A DNA stretch of 64,000 bases from an uncultured Collinsella sp. (GTDB taxonomy: Bacteria > Actinomycetota > Coriobacteriia > Coriobacteriales > Coriobacteriaceae), in contig CAAEEB010000043.1 in the NCBI GenBank assembly GCA_900754745.1, positions 1 through 64,000 on the forward strand, written 5' to 3'. Shown here piece after piece: positions 1 to 10,071 of the stretch; within the stretch, counting starts at the first letter, position 1, and each line of letters begins with the position of its first letter. Below the pieces are notes generated by a model. The model saw only the letters and a list, made by a program, of their open reading frames with translations. It had not been told where the DNA came from and searched no databases. Position numbers and translations under genes: made by a program.

Positions 1-70
1 CCCCGGGTAGGACTCGAACCTACAACAGCGCGGTTAACAGCCGCGTGCTCTACCATTGAGCTACCGAGGA
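1..70 (-). tRNA. tRNA-Asn (GUU), cut by window edge
   Basis: Read on the minus strand this is a cloverleaf with a TCCTCGG acceptor, a GTAGG/CCTAC T-stem around TTCGAGT, and the anticodon loop CTGTTAA (anticodon GTT, Asn). The last acceptor base and the discriminator lie outside the window. It is identical over its visible length to the copy at 108-179, so the two are a tandem duplicate. Confidence 0.95.
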
Positions 71-95
71 ATTTAAAAGCCCAGCGAAATGGGCT
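71..95 (-). terminator. Rho-independent terminator between the tRNA-Asn copies
   Basis: On the minus strand a 6-bp stem AGCCCA/TGGGCT with loop TTTCGC is followed by TTTTAAAT. It lies 12 bases after the upstream tRNA-Asn copy, so the two tRNA genes are probably separate transcripts or only partly co-transcribed. Confidence 0.7.
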
Positions 96-107
96 GAGAA
101 ATTCTGG

Positions 108-179
108 CTCCCCGGGTAGGACTCGAACCTACAACAGCGCGGTTAACAGCCGCGTGCTCTACCATTGAGCTACCGAGGA
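108..179 (-). tRNA. tRNA-Asn (GUU)
   Basis: This is a complete 72-base cloverleaf on the minus strand. The acceptor TCCTCGG pairs with CCGGGGA (one G-T pair), followed by discriminator G. The anticodon is GTT for asparagine. No CCA is encoded. It is the upstream member of a tandem pair with the copy at 1-70. Confidence 0.97.
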
Positions 180-263
180 ATAGGTGCGTGCTCTCAAGCA
201 ACGAAGTTAATTATACGGACGATTGGACGAAGGGCAAGAACTTTTTTTAGAAATTTACCGACC

Positions 264-319
264 TAGTCATTGGGGACGTTCTTAAACGACTAGTCATTCA
301 AGAACGTCCCCAACGACTA
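264..319. repeat. 56-bp palindromic element (REP-like)
   Basis: Two 20-base arms (264-283 and 300-319) are inverted copies with a single mismatch and enclose a 16-base spacer. The core arm is TTGGGGACGTTCTT. The spacer itself contains GACTAGTC and echoes the outer arm ends. The element lies in the rpoD-tRNA gap. Its 20/16/20 layout is the same as that of the palindrome at 37968-38023. It looks like a REP/RAYT-type mobile palindrome, which is an inference. Confidence 0.75.
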
Positions 320-324
320 CATGA

Positions 325-358
325 AAGCGCCCCCAGGCAGATGTGCTTGAGGGCGCTT
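325..358 (-). terminator. Probable rpoD terminator hairpin
   Basis: An 8-bp stem AAGCGCCC/GGGCGCTT starts about 10 bases after the rpoD stop codon on the minus strand. The loop is long (18 bases) and the following T-run is short (TTTCATG), so it would be a moderate terminator. Confidence 0.5.
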
Positions 359-367
359 CTTGCTTGA

Positions 368-1708
368 CTAGCTCTCGATATAGTCTTTCAACTTGCTCGA
401 GCGGCTCGGGTGGCGGAGCTTGGCCAGAGTCTTGGACTCGATCTGGCGGATACGCTCGCGCGTGACGCCAAACTCGCGGCCGACTTCCTCGAGCGTACGG
501 GGATGTCCGTCGACGAGACCAAAGCGCAGCTCGATAACCTTGCGCTCACGATCGGCAAGCGAATCAAGCACCTGGGTGAGCTGCTCCTGCAGCATGGAGA
601 AGCTGGCGGCATCGGGCGGAACGATAGCCTGGGAGTCCTCGATGAAGTCGCCCAGCTGGGAATCCTCTTCCTCGCCGATCGGGGTCTCGAGCGACACGGG
701 CTCCTGCGAAATCTTCTGGATCTCACGGACGCGGTCGGCGCTCATGTCCATCTCGGCACCGATCTCCTCGGGGGTCGGGTCGCGACCCAGGTCCTGGAGG
801 AGCTGGCGCTGGACGCGGACGAGCTTGTTGATGGTCTCGACCATGTGCACGGGAATACGGATGGTACGGGCCTGGTCGGCAATAGCGCGCGTAATGGCCT
901 GACGGATCCACCACGTGGCGTACGTGGAGAACTTAAAGCCCTTCTGGTAGTCGAACTTCTCGACGGCGCGGATCAGACCGAGGTTGCCCTCCTGGATCAG
1001 ATCCAGGAACAGCATGCCACGGCCGACATAGCGCTTGGCGATGGAGACGACCAGACGCAGGTTTGCGCTGATGAGCGCCTGCTTGGCCTCAAGACCAACA
1101 TTCTCAATACGCGTAAGTCGACGCATCTCGGAGCGTGTGAGTTCAATCTCGCCTGCATCGGCAGCCTCGAGCTTCTCGGTAGCCTCGAGACCGGCCTCGA
1201 TCTTCATGGCCAGATCGACCTCTTCAGATGCGGTCAGCAGGTCGACCTTACCGATCTCCTTGAGGTACATACGAACTGGGTCGCCGGTCAGCATCACCGT
1301 GGAGGCATCGATGCCGCGCACGCGCGAACGCGAACGGGACGTGCGCACGGTGCGCTTCTTCTTGCTCTTGGAAGAGCCCATCTCGGCATCAGCCTGGCGG
1401 GCCATCTTAAGCTCGTGATCGTCAAGCGAGCCGGAATCGTGCTCGTCATCGTCGAAATCGTCGGTATCGTTATCGTCATCGTCGACGTCCATCGGGGCGT
1501 CGTCGTTTCCGCTCGCGGAGATAATCTGGATGCCGCTGTTGCGCAGCGCGGAATACACCGCGTTGAGCTGCTCATCAGAGACATCGATATCCTTCAGGGC
1601 GACCTGAATCTCGTCCTCGGTTACCGAAGTCCTGTTTGAGCCGTTGCCCATGAGCTTTGCAACGTAGGATTCCAGCCCAGTACCCGTGCTCTCAGTCTTT
1701 TTTGGCAC
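368..1708 (-). CDS. rpoD: RNA polymerase primary sigma factor (RpoD/SigA)
   Basis: Housekeeping sigma-70 factor of 446 residues that directs RNA polymerase to most promoters. Region 1.2 ([16 protein letters not shown]) is followed by the region 2 core ([20 protein letters not shown] and the melting segment [10 protein letters not shown]), region 3, and a region 4 helix-turn-helix ([20 protein letters not shown]) ending in [16 protein letters not shown]. The N-terminal third is a low-complexity acidic stretch ([18 protein letters not shown]) followed by a basic [19 protein letters not shown] segment, as in several actinobacterial SigA proteins. The start is GTG with AGGGAGA just upstream. It lies 110 bases downstream of dnaG on the same strand, the classic dnaG-rpoD arrangement; a palindrome sits in that gap. 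Confidence 0.97.
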   Translation of the reverse strand: MPKKTESTGTGLESYVAKLMGNGSNRTSVTEDEIQVALKDIDVSDEQLNAVYSALRNSGIQIISASGNDDAPMDVDDDDNDTDDFDDDEHDSGSLDDHELKMARQADAEMGSSKSKKKRTVRTSRSRSRVRGIDASTVMLTGDPVRMYLKEIGKVDLLTASEEVDLAMKIEAGLEATEKLEAADAGEIELTRSEMRRLTRIENVGLEAKQALISANLRLVVSIAKRYVGRGMLFLDLIQEGNLGLIRAVEKFDYQKGFKFSTYATWWIRQAITRAIADQARTIRIPVHMVETINKLVRVQRQLLQDLGRDPTPEEIGAEMDMSADRVREIQKISQEPVSLETPIGEEEDSQLGDFIEDSQAIVPPDAASFSMLQEQLTQVLDSLADRERKVIELRFGLVDGHPRTLEEVGREFGVTRERIRQIESKTLAKLRHPSRSSKLKDYIES

Positions 1709-1762
1709 AGATTCTCCCTTCGTAGTCCACAGGACTCAATACTTTAGCACACACAAAGACGT

Positions 1763-1790
1763 CTATACCCAAAATAAAGACAGGGTATAG
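1763..1790. promoter_or_regulatory. Inverted repeat upstream of rpoD
   Basis: CTATACCC (1763-1770) and GGGTATAG (1783-1790) form a perfect 8-bp inverted repeat with a 12-base spacer in the dnaG-rpoD gap, 55 bases before the rpoD start. It could be an operator or a small leader hairpin. I could not place a convincing -35/-10 pair around it. Confidence 0.45.
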
Positions 1791-1818
1791 GCGAGAATAC
1801 GCTGGTTGACCACAACAT

Positions 1819-3933
1819 CTAGGCCTGATCGGCACCTGCGGTCTCCAAACCGATCAAACGGAACGGGTCGGCCACGCCACCGATCGACTTTTGGAGCTCG
1901 CGCTGGCGCTGTGAATCTTGCACCGCCTGCATAGTCAGCAAGCGACGGGCCTCATCGTCGAGTGAACGGTCCTGACGCAACTTGGCCTGCGCGGCTCGCA
2001 TGCGACGTTTGATGGTGTAGAGCTCGAGCGTATCGAGCATAAAGACGATGTTCGTCTCGGTCGGGTGCTTACTCGTTGCCGAGATGCGCCCGGCGCTGAC
2101 AAGCGATGCCGCCTCGGGACACACCGCGCGTGCCGCATCCATGCATGCCGCAGGATCGGTTCCCGGCGGCGTTGCCAGCACGGCCCACGCAATGGACTCG
2201 TGACGCGGGTCGACCCACTCGATAGAGCAAATGCGATCGGCATACGTGCGGAACAGATCGGGGTAGCTCGTGAGCATCGTCAGCAGCTCGCGCTCTCCCG
2301 CCAGGGATTTCCGCTCCAGATCGGTCAAAACGATCGGCATCGACGGAGCTGCCGCCGCGCTTGAGCTATCGGCAACGGGCGCAGCGCTTTCCATCCCCGC
2401 CGGCACATCGATTGGCGGCAGATCCTCGTCGACCTCCACCGGCGCGGCCCCATAGGCATCAAGCGGAACGTAGTCGTACGGGTCCTCCTCGACCGGTGCG
2501 GACACCGGCGGCGTCGCACCCGCGGCCCAGGCACCGCGAGACGTCCCCTGCAAACCAGACGCCCGACCGCCCGCGCTGCCCGCGCGCTCAGCTTGCGCGC
2601 GTTGACGCTCGTAGTTCTGCTCACGCCGGCGCTCGGCATCCTCGCGCTTGGCGACATCGCGAAACACACGGCCCGAGCTCGCGCGCACGGTCTCCAGGTC
2701 CAAACCCAACAGATCGGCAATCTGGATAAAGTACGTGTCGATCATATAGCTGTCGCGCAGCGGATAGATAAGCGTCAGCGCATCCTCGAGCGCTTTGGCG
2801 CGACCGCCCGGCGTGGTAATGTCGCTCGACTCCTGCAGAGAACGATAGACAAAGTCCATGAGGGGCTCGGCGGCATCGATGCGCGCCTGCAGCGCCTCGC
2901 CGCCATGCGCCGTGATGAACTCCATGGGGTCGTTGCCGTCGGGAAGCACCACGCAGCGCAGGTCCATCGAATCCTGCTCGATAAACTGAATCGCGCGGCG
3001 AGCAGCCTTTTGACCGGCGGCGTCGCCATCGAACATATATACAATGCGCTTGGCAAAACGGGTGAGTGTCTTAACGTGATGTTCCGTCAGCGCCGTGCCC
3101 AGCGTGGCGACAACGTTTTTGATCCCCGCCTCCCAGCAGGCGATGCAGTCGGTATACCCCTCCACCACGATGGCGGTATCCTGCGCAACGATAAACTCCT
3201 TGGCCCAGTTAAAGCCGTAGAGGTTTCGCTTTTTATGAAACACGCTCGTCTCGGCGGTGTTGAGGTACTTAGGCTGACCATCGCCCATAATGCGCCCGCC
3301 AAAGGCGATATTGTGACCCTGCTCATCAAAGATGGGGAACATCACACGGTCGTAAAAACGGTCGGCAAGCTGTCCGCGCCCACGGCTCACGGCCACGTTG
3401 GCGTCAATCATCTCCTGCGGGGTAAAGCCCGCTTGAGACAGATGCGAAACCAGTGCGTTGCGACCCGGCGCAAAGCCCAGGCAGTAGCGGCGACAGACGT
3501 CTCCACCCATGCCACGGCTGGCAAAGTACTCGCGCGGACGGCTGTCCTTACCGCGCATAAGCATGGTGTGGTAGAACTGGGCCGTCTCGGCGCACAGGTC
3601 ATAGATGCGGACGCGCTTGGTGCCGCGATCGCGCTGCGCACCGGTATCGTGCAGTTCAATGCCCGCACGATCAGCCAAATAGCGGATCGACTCGGGAAAA
3701 CTCAGGTTCTCGCGCTTCATGATATAGGTGAAGACGTCGCCGCCCTCGCCGCAGCCAAAGCAGTGCCATACCTGCGTAGCAGGGATAATGTGAAACGACG
3801 GGGTCTTTTCGCCATGGAACGGGCAGCAGCCCCAAAACTCATGGCCGCGGGGCTTGAGCTCGACCGTTTCCTGCACGATGGCAACCAAGTCCGACGCCGC
3901 GCGTACCTGATCTTTTTCCTCATCGCTAATCAC
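1819..3933 (-). CDS. dnaG: DNA primase
   Basis: DnaG lays down the RNA primers for DNA replication. The protein has 704 residues, somewhat longer than the family norm. It starts with a CHC2 zinc finger (CCPFHGEKTPSFH, then WHCFGCGEGG, about residues 36-65). The catalytic core follows, with YLNTAETSVFHKKRNLYGF and a Toprim segment (IVVEGYTDCIACWEAGI, then YMFDGDAAGQKAARRA). A Pro/Ala-rich linker (about 430-530) precedes the C-terminal helicase-binding domain (LTDLERKSLAGERELLTMLT). The start ATG overlaps the end of ribF by 8 bases, showing translational coupling. It is the penultimate gene of the series that ends in rpoD. Confidence 0.96.
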   Translation of the reverse strand: MISDEEKDQVRAASDLVAIVQETVELKPRGHEFWGCCPFHGEKTPSFHIIPATQVWHCFGCGEGGDVFTYIMKRENLSFPESIRYLADRAGIELHDTGAQRDRGTKRVRIYDLCAETAQFYHTMLMRGKDSRPREYFASRGMGGDVCRRYCLGFAPGRNALVSHLSQAGFTPQEMIDANVAVSRGRGQLADRFYDRVMFPIFDEQGHNIAFGGRIMGDGQPKYLNTAETSVFHKKRNLYGFNWAKEFIVAQDTAIVVEGYTDCIACWEAGIKNVVATLGTALTEHHVKTLTRFAKRIVYMFDGDAAGQKAARRAIQFIEQDSMDLRCVVLPDGNDPMEFITAHGGEALQARIDAAEPLMDFVYRSLQESSDITTPGGRAKALEDALTLIYPLRDSYMIDTYFIQIADLLGLDLETVRASSGRVFRDVAKREDAERRREQNYERQRAQAERAGSAGGRASGLQGTSRGAWAAGATPPVSAPVEEDPYDYVPLDAYGAAPVEVDEDLPPIDVPAGMESAAPVADSSSAAAAPSMPIVLTDLERKSLAGERELLTMLTSYPDLFRTYADRICSIEWVDPRHESIAWAVLATPPGTDPAACMDAARAVCPEAASLVSAGRISATSKHPTETNIVFMLDTLELYTIKRRMRAAQAKLRQDRSLDDEARRLLTMQAVQDSQRQRELQKSIGGVADPFRLIGLETAGADQA

Positions 3934-4933
3934 GGATGCTCACCCCCTGCTCACCCAAGTTATGACGAATATCGTCGATATTACCCTCGACGGTCGCGAT
4001 CAACTCGTCCAGGGAATCGAACACGCGAGACGGACGCAGCCAGCGCGTAAACGCCAGCGACACGGAAGCGCCATACAGGTCGCCCGCATAGCCGATCAAG
4101 TTGGCCTCGAGATGCGCCGAGGCGGCATCATCGGCATAGGTCGGCGGCAGGCCGACGTTAACGGCAGCAGGCCATACGGTATCGTCGACCAGCACCAGAC
4201 CCTCATAGACGCCATCGGCAGGCACTTGGATGCCGTCGGGCACCTGGATGTTTGCCGTGGGAAAGCCCATATCGGAGCCCTCGTGACGGCCAGCCGCCAC
4301 AACGCCGCGCAGCATATAGGGACGGCCGAGAAGCTCGGCAGCCAGCTCCACATGACCCTGACCCAGCTCATGGCGGATGCGCGTGGCACAGATGGTCCGC
4401 CCGTTAACGCAGAGCAGGTCGTGACCGTAAACGTCAACCCCACGCTCAGTGCCCCAGGCGCGCATCTCGGCAACGCCCGAAGCGCCGCCGCGGCCGAGCC
4501 TAAAGTCGCTGCCTACACGAATGGAGCGAATATCGACAACGCGCGACAACAGCGCCAGAAACCCGACATGGTCGAGTGCCGCCACGGCGGGCGTAAAGGG
4601 AACGGCCACCACCGCATCGACCCCGATTTGAGCCAGGGCATGCAGGCGGTCGGCCGTCGTCATCAATTTTTGGGCGGGCAACGGACTCACCACGACGTCC
4701 GGATCAGGATCGAAGGTGACCACGACCGCTTTGCTACCGTAATCATGCGCATCGCGAATAACCGCTTCGATCAGCTCTTGGTGCCCACGATGCACGCCAT
4801 CAAACACGCCAATGGCGATCGACGCGGCACCCAAGAACTCGCACCCATCAAAAGCATCGGCATAAACGATACGGGCCTCATCCAACTCACCCGCGAAAAA
4901 GATACGCGCGAGCTCGTGGGGCGTCAGCATCAT
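3926..4933 (-). CDS. ribF: Bifunctional riboflavin kinase / FMN adenylyltransferase
   Basis: RibF phosphorylates riboflavin to FMN and adenylates FMN to FAD. The N-terminal nucleotidyltransferase half shows the HxGH-like motif GVFDGVHRGHQELI (about residues 42-55). The C-terminal flavokinase half shows GSDMGFPTANIQ and VPADGVYEG (about 220-245). The length of 335 residues is normal for the fused enzyme. It overlaps truB by 4 bases upstream and dnaG by 8 bases downstream. The truB-ribF pairing is widespread in bacteria. Confidence 0.95.
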   Translation of the reverse strand: MMLTPHELARIFFAGELDEARIVYADAFDGCEFLGAASIAIGVFDGVHRGHQELIEAVIRDAHDYGSKAVVVTFDPDPDVVVSPLPAQKLMTTADRLHALAQIGVDAVVAVPFTPAVAALDHVGFLALLSRVVDIRSIRVGSDFRLGRGGASGVAEMRAWGTERGVDVYGHDLLCVNGRTICATRIRHELGQGHVELAAELLGRPYMLRGVVAAGRHEGSDMGFPTANIQVPDGIQVPADGVYEGLVLVDDTVWPAAVNVGLPPTYADDAASAHLEANLIGYAGDLYGASVSLAFTRWLRPSRVFDSLDELIATVEGNIDDIRHNLGEQGVSIRD

Positions 4934-5862
4934 CGAACACCGCCGATCGCCTGCGGAAAGACGTGCTCCATCACAAAGCGGCCGCCCTCAATATGAGCGA
5001 GCGCCTTGAGTCCCCCATCGAGTACGAGCGCGAACGGCGCCTTCGCCGTATCGAAGTCCGCAAGCGCGCGTTCAACGGGAACGCGGCGGCCACAAAGCAG
5101 GTCGTCTGCAAGATTACCCGGCAAATCGACACGCGTGGCACCTAGGGCGGCGATGGGATCCAGAGCGAAACCGGCAGCGGTCTCGGCAGAGAGCTCCTCT
5201 ACCGCATGACAGGCGCCAATGGAAACCACGCCGGAGGCCGTACGGCGCAGCGCGGAAATATGTGCAGCGCTATCGCAGGCACGACCCAGATCGCGAGCGA
5301 GCGCGCGAATGTAGGTGCCTTTGCTTACCGAAAACGCCACGGTCCAGACGCACGTATCGCCCTCGCCGCCCACGGCGATCAGGTCGGCGGCATAGACCTC
5401 GACGGGGCGCGGGGGCAACTCAACCGCATTGCCCTCGCGAGCACTCTTATAGGCGCGAACGCCATTGACCGAGATGGCCGAAAACGCTGGCGGCACCTGC
5501 ATCTGCGGGCCAAGCATAGCGGCCAGCTGCTCACGGGCGTAAGCGAGATTGCGCAGCTCGGGGGCAACGGGCACCGCGCGGACGGCCTCGCCCTCCGCGT
5601 CATCGGTATTGGTCTCGACACCAAACGAAATGTCGGCGACATAACTTTTGGTATCGAGGGTTAGCATGCCCAGCAGACGGGTCGCCTGGCCCACGCCCAC
5701 CACCATGACACCCGAGGCCATGGGGTCGAGCGTACCGGCATGGCCGACGCGTCGCTCATGGAGGGCGCGCCGGCACTGCGACACCACGTCGTGGGACGTG
5801 CAGCCCACCGGCTTATCGACGGCGAGCAGCATATTCAATTGAGAAGGCGTACGACGAGCCAT
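4930..5862 (-). CDS. truB: tRNA pseudouridine(55) synthase
   Basis: TruB makes the universally conserved pseudouridine 55 in the T-loop of tRNAs. The N-terminus has LLAVDKPVGCTSHDVV, and the catalytic aspartate lies in GHAGTLDPMASGVM (about residues 41-54). Downstream family motifs include PPAFSAISVNGVRAYKSAR and SVSKGTYIRALARDLG. The length of 310 residues is typical. It lies 15 bases after nrnA and overlaps ribF by 4 bases, within the rimP-nusA-infB series. Confidence 0.96.
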   Translation of the reverse strand: MARRTPSQLNMLLAVDKPVGCTSHDVVSQCRRALHERRVGHAGTLDPMASGVMVVGVGQATRLLGMLTLDTKSYVADISFGVETNTDDAEGEAVRAVPVAPELRNLAYAREQLAAMLGPQMQVPPAFSAISVNGVRAYKSAREGNAVELPPRPVEVYAADLIAVGGEGDTCVWTVAFSVSKGTYIRALARDLGRACDSAAHISALRRTASGVVSIGACHAVEELSAETAAGFALDPIAALGATRVDLPGNLADDLLCGRRVPVERALADFDTAKAPFALVLDGGLKALAHIEGGRFVMEHVFPQAIGGVR

Positions 5863-5877
5863 GTACCATCCAAAAAG

Positions 5878-6921
5878 TTAGAGCTCGACGGTCACCGAAG
5901 CGGGATCCTCCCCCACCAGCTCGGCCAGCATGGGAAGTGCCACGGCGAGCGTCTCGCGAATCGTTCCGTTGTTGGAAAAGCCGGCGGCGGCATGATGCCC
6001 GCCACCGCCAAAGTTGGCAGCGATCTCGGACACATCGAGGTCACCCTTGGAGCGCAGGTTGCCGCGCACCTTGGTATCGCCCTCGATGCCCTTTAGGAAC
6101 AGGCAGACCTCAACGCCCATCACCGAACGCACCACATCGACCAGACCGTCACACTCATCCGAAGTGACGCCGCAGGCCTCGAGGTCGCTCTGGTACGCAT
6201 AACTATATGCCACGCGACCGTGCGCCACGGTCTTGATACGACCCATAACGATGGACTTGAGATGCAAGAACTCTACGCGCATGCTCTGGTAGACCTCGAG
6301 CGCGACGCGCGCCGGATCGGCACCGTGCGCGACCAGGCGCGAGGCGGCATGGAACGCAGCGGCATCGGCGTTTTGGTACTGAAAACGACCGGTATCGGTC
6401 ACCAGGCCGCACAGCAGGCAGGTCGCGACACCGTTGCGAGCCACAATGCCGCAATTGTCCAAAAAGCGGTCGATGATCATGGCGCAGGCCGCGGCGCCGA
6501 CGCACCTCAGGCTCAGCTCGGCAAATTCCTCACGCGCCGGATGGTGATCGAAGCACACCACATGCGACGAGCGGCGGAGCACCTCGGCGGAGTTGTTCAG
6601 ACGCTCGACGACCGGCACGTCCACCGAGATGAACAGGTCCGGATTGCCGGTATACGCAGATGCCGGCACCAGACGGTCGGCGCCCTCCATAAAGCGGTAG
6701 ATGCGCGGAACCGGGTCATCGTCTGCCAGCAGCAGGGCAATGTCCTTGTTGGGGAAAAACTTCATAAGCGATAAGCCCAGACCAAGCACGGAGCCCAGGG
6801 CGTCGCCATCGGGAGACGTATGTCCCGAAATCGCAATGGAGGACGCATCCTCGATGAGCTCGAGGATGCGTCGCTGAATATCTGCAGACTCACACGATGC
6901 GAGGTCGGCGGAATTACTCAT
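5878..6921 (-). CDS. nrnA: DHH-family phosphoesterase (NrnA, nanoRNase / pAp phosphatase)
   Basis: NrnA enzymes degrade 2-5 nt RNAs and often hydrolyse 3'-phosphoadenosine 5'-phosphate. Metal-binding motifs are visible: SGHTSPDGDALGS (about residues 33-45), the DHH signature in CFDHHPAREEF, and the C-terminal DHHA1 motif FGGGGHHAAAGFS. The length of 347 residues fits. It overlaps rbfA by 8 bases and lies 15 bases before truB, a position between rbfA and truB that is common in Gram-positives and actinobacteria. Confidence 0.92.
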   Translation of the reverse strand: MSNSADLASCESADIQRRILELIEDASSIAISGHTSPDGDALGSVLGLGLSLMKFFPNKDIALLLADDDPVPRIYRFMEGADRLVPASAYTGNPDLFISVDVPVVERLNNSAEVLRRSSHVVCFDHHPAREEFAELSLRCVGAAACAMIIDRFLDNCGIVARNGVATCLLCGLVTDTGRFQYQNADAAAFHAASRLVAHGADPARVALEVYQSMRVEFLHLKSIVMGRIKTVAHGRVAYSYAYQSDLEACGVTSDECDGLVDVVRSVMGVEVCLFLKGIEGDTKVRGNLRSKGDLDVSEIAANFGGGGHHAAAGFSNNGTIRETLAVALPMLAELVGEDPASVTVEL

Positions 6922-7324
6922 CTAAAGCTGCCTCCTGGGCGGCATCCGCTATGGGATAGCCGTCCTCGTCCTTTTCGATCGCAAGCGTGGCGGGAATGTT
7001 TTCCAGCGCGCGCGTGATGCGCTCGGCCTCATCGGTCGAGCGATCGATGCGAAAATCGAGCTCGGGCGTGACGCGCCAATCGAGCGAGCGGGCCAACAGG
7101 CTACGGATGCGGCCCTTGGCGCTGGCAAGCGCCTCCATGACCTCGTCGTAGCGGCTCGCGTCGCACGACACGTACACGCGCGCGAACGAACGGTCCACCG
7201 CGACCTCGACCGCGGTCAAGGTGACCAGGTCGAGACGCGGATCGAAAACCTCAAAGAGCAGGATATAACCGAGCTTCTCGCGAAGCTGCTCGCCCAGACG
7301 GCGGGTTGCCTGCGTTTGCTTCAT
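6914..7324 (-). CDS. rbfA: 30S ribosome-binding factor A
   Basis: RbfA assists maturation of the 16S rRNA 5' end and late 30S assembly. The protein has 136 residues, beginning MKQTQATRRLGEQLREKLGY and containing the typical core FDPRLDLVTLTAVEVAVDRS, ARVYVSC and PELDFRIDRSTDEAERI. It follows infB after 11 bases and overlaps nrnA by 8, the usual infB-rbfA arrangement. The C-terminal tail is acidic. Confidence 0.94.
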   Translation of the reverse strand: MKQTQATRRLGEQLREKLGYILLFEVFDPRLDLVTLTAVEVAVDRSFARVYVSCDASRYDEVMEALASAKGRIRSLLARSLDWRVTPELDFRIDRSTDEAERITRALENIPATLAIEKDEDGYPIADAAQEAALDE

Positions 7325-7335
7325 AGCGCTACCCC

Positions 7336-10050
7336 CTACTCGGTACGGGCAACCTGGTCGATGCGGTAGCCCTCAATGGTGTCGCCAGGCTTGATGTCCT
7401 GGAAGTTCTCCAGGCCAATACCGCCCTCGGAGCCGCTCTTGAGGCTCTTGGCCTCGTCCTTGTAGTGGCGCATCGAGGCGATCTTGCCGTTGAAGACCAC
7501 GATGCCGTCGCGCACCAGGCGTACGGAATCGGTCGCGGCGATCTCGCCCTCTTCGACGCGGACACCGGCGGCGATACCGACCTTGGGCACCTTGAAGGTG
7601 TCCAGAACGGTCGCAGTACCCGTGGAGACCTCGACCTCGGTGGGCTTGAGCATACCGATGCGGGCAGCGTCGAGGTCCTCGAGGCACTTGTAGATGACGT
7701 CGTAGCAACGGATCTCGACGCCCTCGCGCTCGGCAGCGGAGCGGGCCTTGCCGTCGGGACGGACGCCAAAGCCGATGATGATGGCGTTGGAGGCGTCGGC
7801 CAGGACGACGTCGGTCTCGTTGATGGCGCCGACCGCGGAATGGATCGTGTTGATGCGCACCTCGGACTGGTCCATCTTGTCGAGGGAGTCCTGAAGGGCC
7901 TCGATGGAACCCTGGACGTCGGCCTTGATGATCAGGTTGAGCTCCTTGACCTCGGCGTCGGCGATGGTCTCGAAGAGGTTCTCGAGCGTCACGTGCTTCA
8001 CGCGGCTCTGCTCCTCGATACGGGCCTTGAGCGAACGCTCGTCGGCCAGCGCACGCGCCTCGCGCTCGTCCTCGAACACGCGGAACTCATCGCCGGCGTT
8101 GGGGACGGACTGCAGGCCCAGGATCTCGACGGCGTCGGAGGGACCGGCCTCGGTGACGGCGTTGCCCTTGGGGTCGAGCATGGCACGGACGCGGCCATAG
8201 GTGAGGCCGGCGACCAGCGTGTCGCCCACGCGCAGGGTACCGCGGGTCACGAGCACGGTGGCAACCGAGCCGCGGCCCTTGTCGAGCTTAGCCTCGAGGA
8301 CGTTGCCCGATGCGAACGTATCGGGGTTGGCCTTGAGCTCGAGCACGTCGGCCTGGAGCAGCACGGTCTCGAGCAGGTCGTCGATACCGATCTTCTGCTT
8401 GGCCGAGATGTTGACGAACATGTTCTGTCCGCCCCACTCCTCGGGGATGATGCCGTACTCGGTGAGCTCCTGACGCACGCGGTCAGGGTTGGCACCCGGC
8501 TTATCGATCTTGTTGACGGCGACGACGATGGGAACGCCGGCGGCCTTGGCGTGGTTGATCGACTCGATGGTCTGGGGCATGACGCCGTCGTCGGCAGCCA
8601 CGATCAGGATGACGATATCGGTCACCTTGGCGCCGCGGGCACGCATGGCCGTAAAGGTGGCGTGACCAGGGGTATCGATGAAGGTGATCTTGCGGTCGTT
8701 GATCATGACCTGCGAAGCGCCGATGGCCTGCGTAATGCCGCCCGCCTCGCCGGCAGCGACGCCGGTGTGACGGATGGCGTCGAGGAGGCTCGTCTTGCCG
8801 TGGTCGACGTGGCCCATGACGGTGACGACCGGGGCACGCGGCTTAAGGTCGGCGGGATCGTCGTAGAACGAGAAGGTGTTCTCCTCCTCGGGGGTGATGA
8901 TCTTGATCTGACGGCCCAGGTCGTCGGCAACGAGCTCGACGAGGTCGTCGGACATGGACTGCGTCATGGTAAGCGGCGTGCCCAGCAGGAACAGGCGCTT
9001 GATGATGTCGTTGGCCGGAACGTCGAGCGCCTCGGCGAGCTCCTGGACGGTAACGCCCTGGGAGACCTTGATGGCGTCGAGGTCCTCGGGGTTCACGCCC
9101 TGGGCCAGTGCCTCCTCAATCTTGCGCTCTTCCTGAGCCTTTGCGGCCTCGCGCTCGCGCTTCTCCTTGCGCTTTTTGCGGCGACCGGTGGACTCGCGAG
9201 AGGCCTCCTCGACGGCGGCACGAGCCTCCTCGAGCACCTTCTCGCGGCTGTACTCCTCGGCCTCGCGAGCCATGCGGCTGTAGTGGTCCTCTTCGTTGTT
9301 GTGGCCGCCCTTGCGCTTCTTGCCCTTGCCCTGCTTGTCGGGGTTGGGGAAGTCCATGCCGGCAGCGACGTTGTTGCTGGCGTTGGTGCGATGGCTGTGG
9401 GGACGGTTCTCGGAGGCGTTGCGCTCGGAGTTGTTGTCGGAGGCGTTGCGGTCGCCTCGACGGCCACCGCGACGGTCGTTGTTGCCGCCACGACGGTTGC
9501 CGCGCTCGGCAGCGCGCTCGGCCTTGGCTTTCTCCTCGGCGTCCTTCTTCTCCTTGAGCACGGTCTCCTGTGCGGCGATCTGGTCGAGCAGAGAACGGAA
9601 GCGCGAACCGGAGTCGGAAGCGGGAACGGCGCGGCGCTGGGCCTCGCGGGCAGCCTCCTCCTTCTCGCGAGCAAGGCGCTCCTGCTCGGCCTTCTTCTTG
9701 GCCTCGGCCTCGGCGCGGGCGGCCTCCTCGGCAGCCTGGGCGGCGGCGAACTGGCGGCGCTCCTCCTCGCGTGCCTTCTCGGCGGCGATGCGCTCGCGCT
9801 CGGCCTCGGCAGCACGTGCTGCCTCCTCGGCGGCGGCTGCCTGCTCCTCGGCCTGTTTGGCGGCCTCGACTTCCTTCGCGCGGGCCTCGATCACCGAGGC
9901 GAGCTGCTTGCGGACCATGGCGACATAGGCGTCCTCCAGGGCGGAGGAAGCGGACTTAGCGGGAATCTTCATTTCGGCGAGATGACCCATCAGTTCCTTT
10001 GAGGTCATGCCGAACTCTTTGGCCAGGGTGGACACACGGACTTTTGCCAT
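7336..10050 (-). CDS. infB: Translation initiation factor IF-2
   Basis: IF-2 is the GTPase that brings fMet-tRNA to the 30S subunit. The 904-residue protein begins with an IF2_N domain ([20 protein letters not shown]). A long Ala/Glu/Arg-rich, probably coiled-coil linker (about 60-290) includes a Gly/Arg/Asn-rich patch ([20 protein letters not shown]). The G domain has [19 protein letters not shown] and NKID (about 405-570). The beta-barrel and C-terminal fMet-tRNA-binding domain end the protein. The start follows GGGTAGGTG. A 91-base gap separates it from nusA; ylxR, often found there, is absent. Confidence 0.97.
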   Translation of the reverse strand: MAKVRVSTLAKEFGMTSKELMGHLAEMKIPAKSASSALEDAYVAMVRKQLASVIEARAKEVEAAKQAEEQAAAAEEAARAAEAERERIAAEKAREEERRQFAAAQAAEEAARAEAEAKKKAEQERLAREKEEAAREAQRRAVPASDSGSRFRSLLDQIAAQETVLKEKKDAEEKAKAERAAERGNRRGGNNDRRGGRRGDRNASDNNSERNASENRPHSHRTNASNNVAAGMDFPNPDKQGKGKKRKGGHNNEEDHYSRMAREAEEYSREKVLEEARAAVEEASRESTGRRKKRKEKREREAAKAQEERKIEEALAQGVNPEDLDAIKVSQGVTVQELAEALDVPANDIIKRLFLLGTPLTMTQSMSDDLVELVADDLGRQIKIITPEEENTFSFYDDPADLKPRAPVVTVMGHVDHGKTSLLDAIRHTGVAAGEAGGITQAIGASQVMINDRKITFIDTPGHATFTAMRARGAKVTDIVILIVAADDGVMPQTIESINHAKAAGVPIVVAVNKIDKPGANPDRVRQELTEYGIIPEEWGGQNMFVNISAKQKIGIDDLLETVLLQADVLELKANPDTFASGNVLEAKLDKGRGSVATVLVTRGTLRVGDTLVAGLTYGRVRAMLDPKGNAVTEAGPSDAVEILGLQSVPNAGDEFRVFEDEREARALADERSLKARIEEQSRVKHVTLENLFETIADAEVKELNLIIKADVQGSIEALQDSLDKMDQSEVRINTIHSAVGAINETDVVLADASNAIIIGFGVRPDGKARSAAEREGVEIRCYDVIYKCLEDLDAARIGMLKPTEVEVSTGTATVLDTFKVPKVGIAAGVRVEEGEIAATDSVRLVRDGIVVFNGKIASMRHYKDEAKSLKSGSEGGIGLENFQDIKPGDTIEGYRIDQVARTE

Positions 10051-10071
10051 ATGACTTCACCTACCCTTTCT

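Noticed and set aside
7465-10002. 845-codon open frame on the plus strand opposite infB
   Set aside because: It is the mirror of infB codon bias, low-complexity and rich in Leu/Gly/Val/Asp repeats, without a domain; infB on the other strand is unmistakable.
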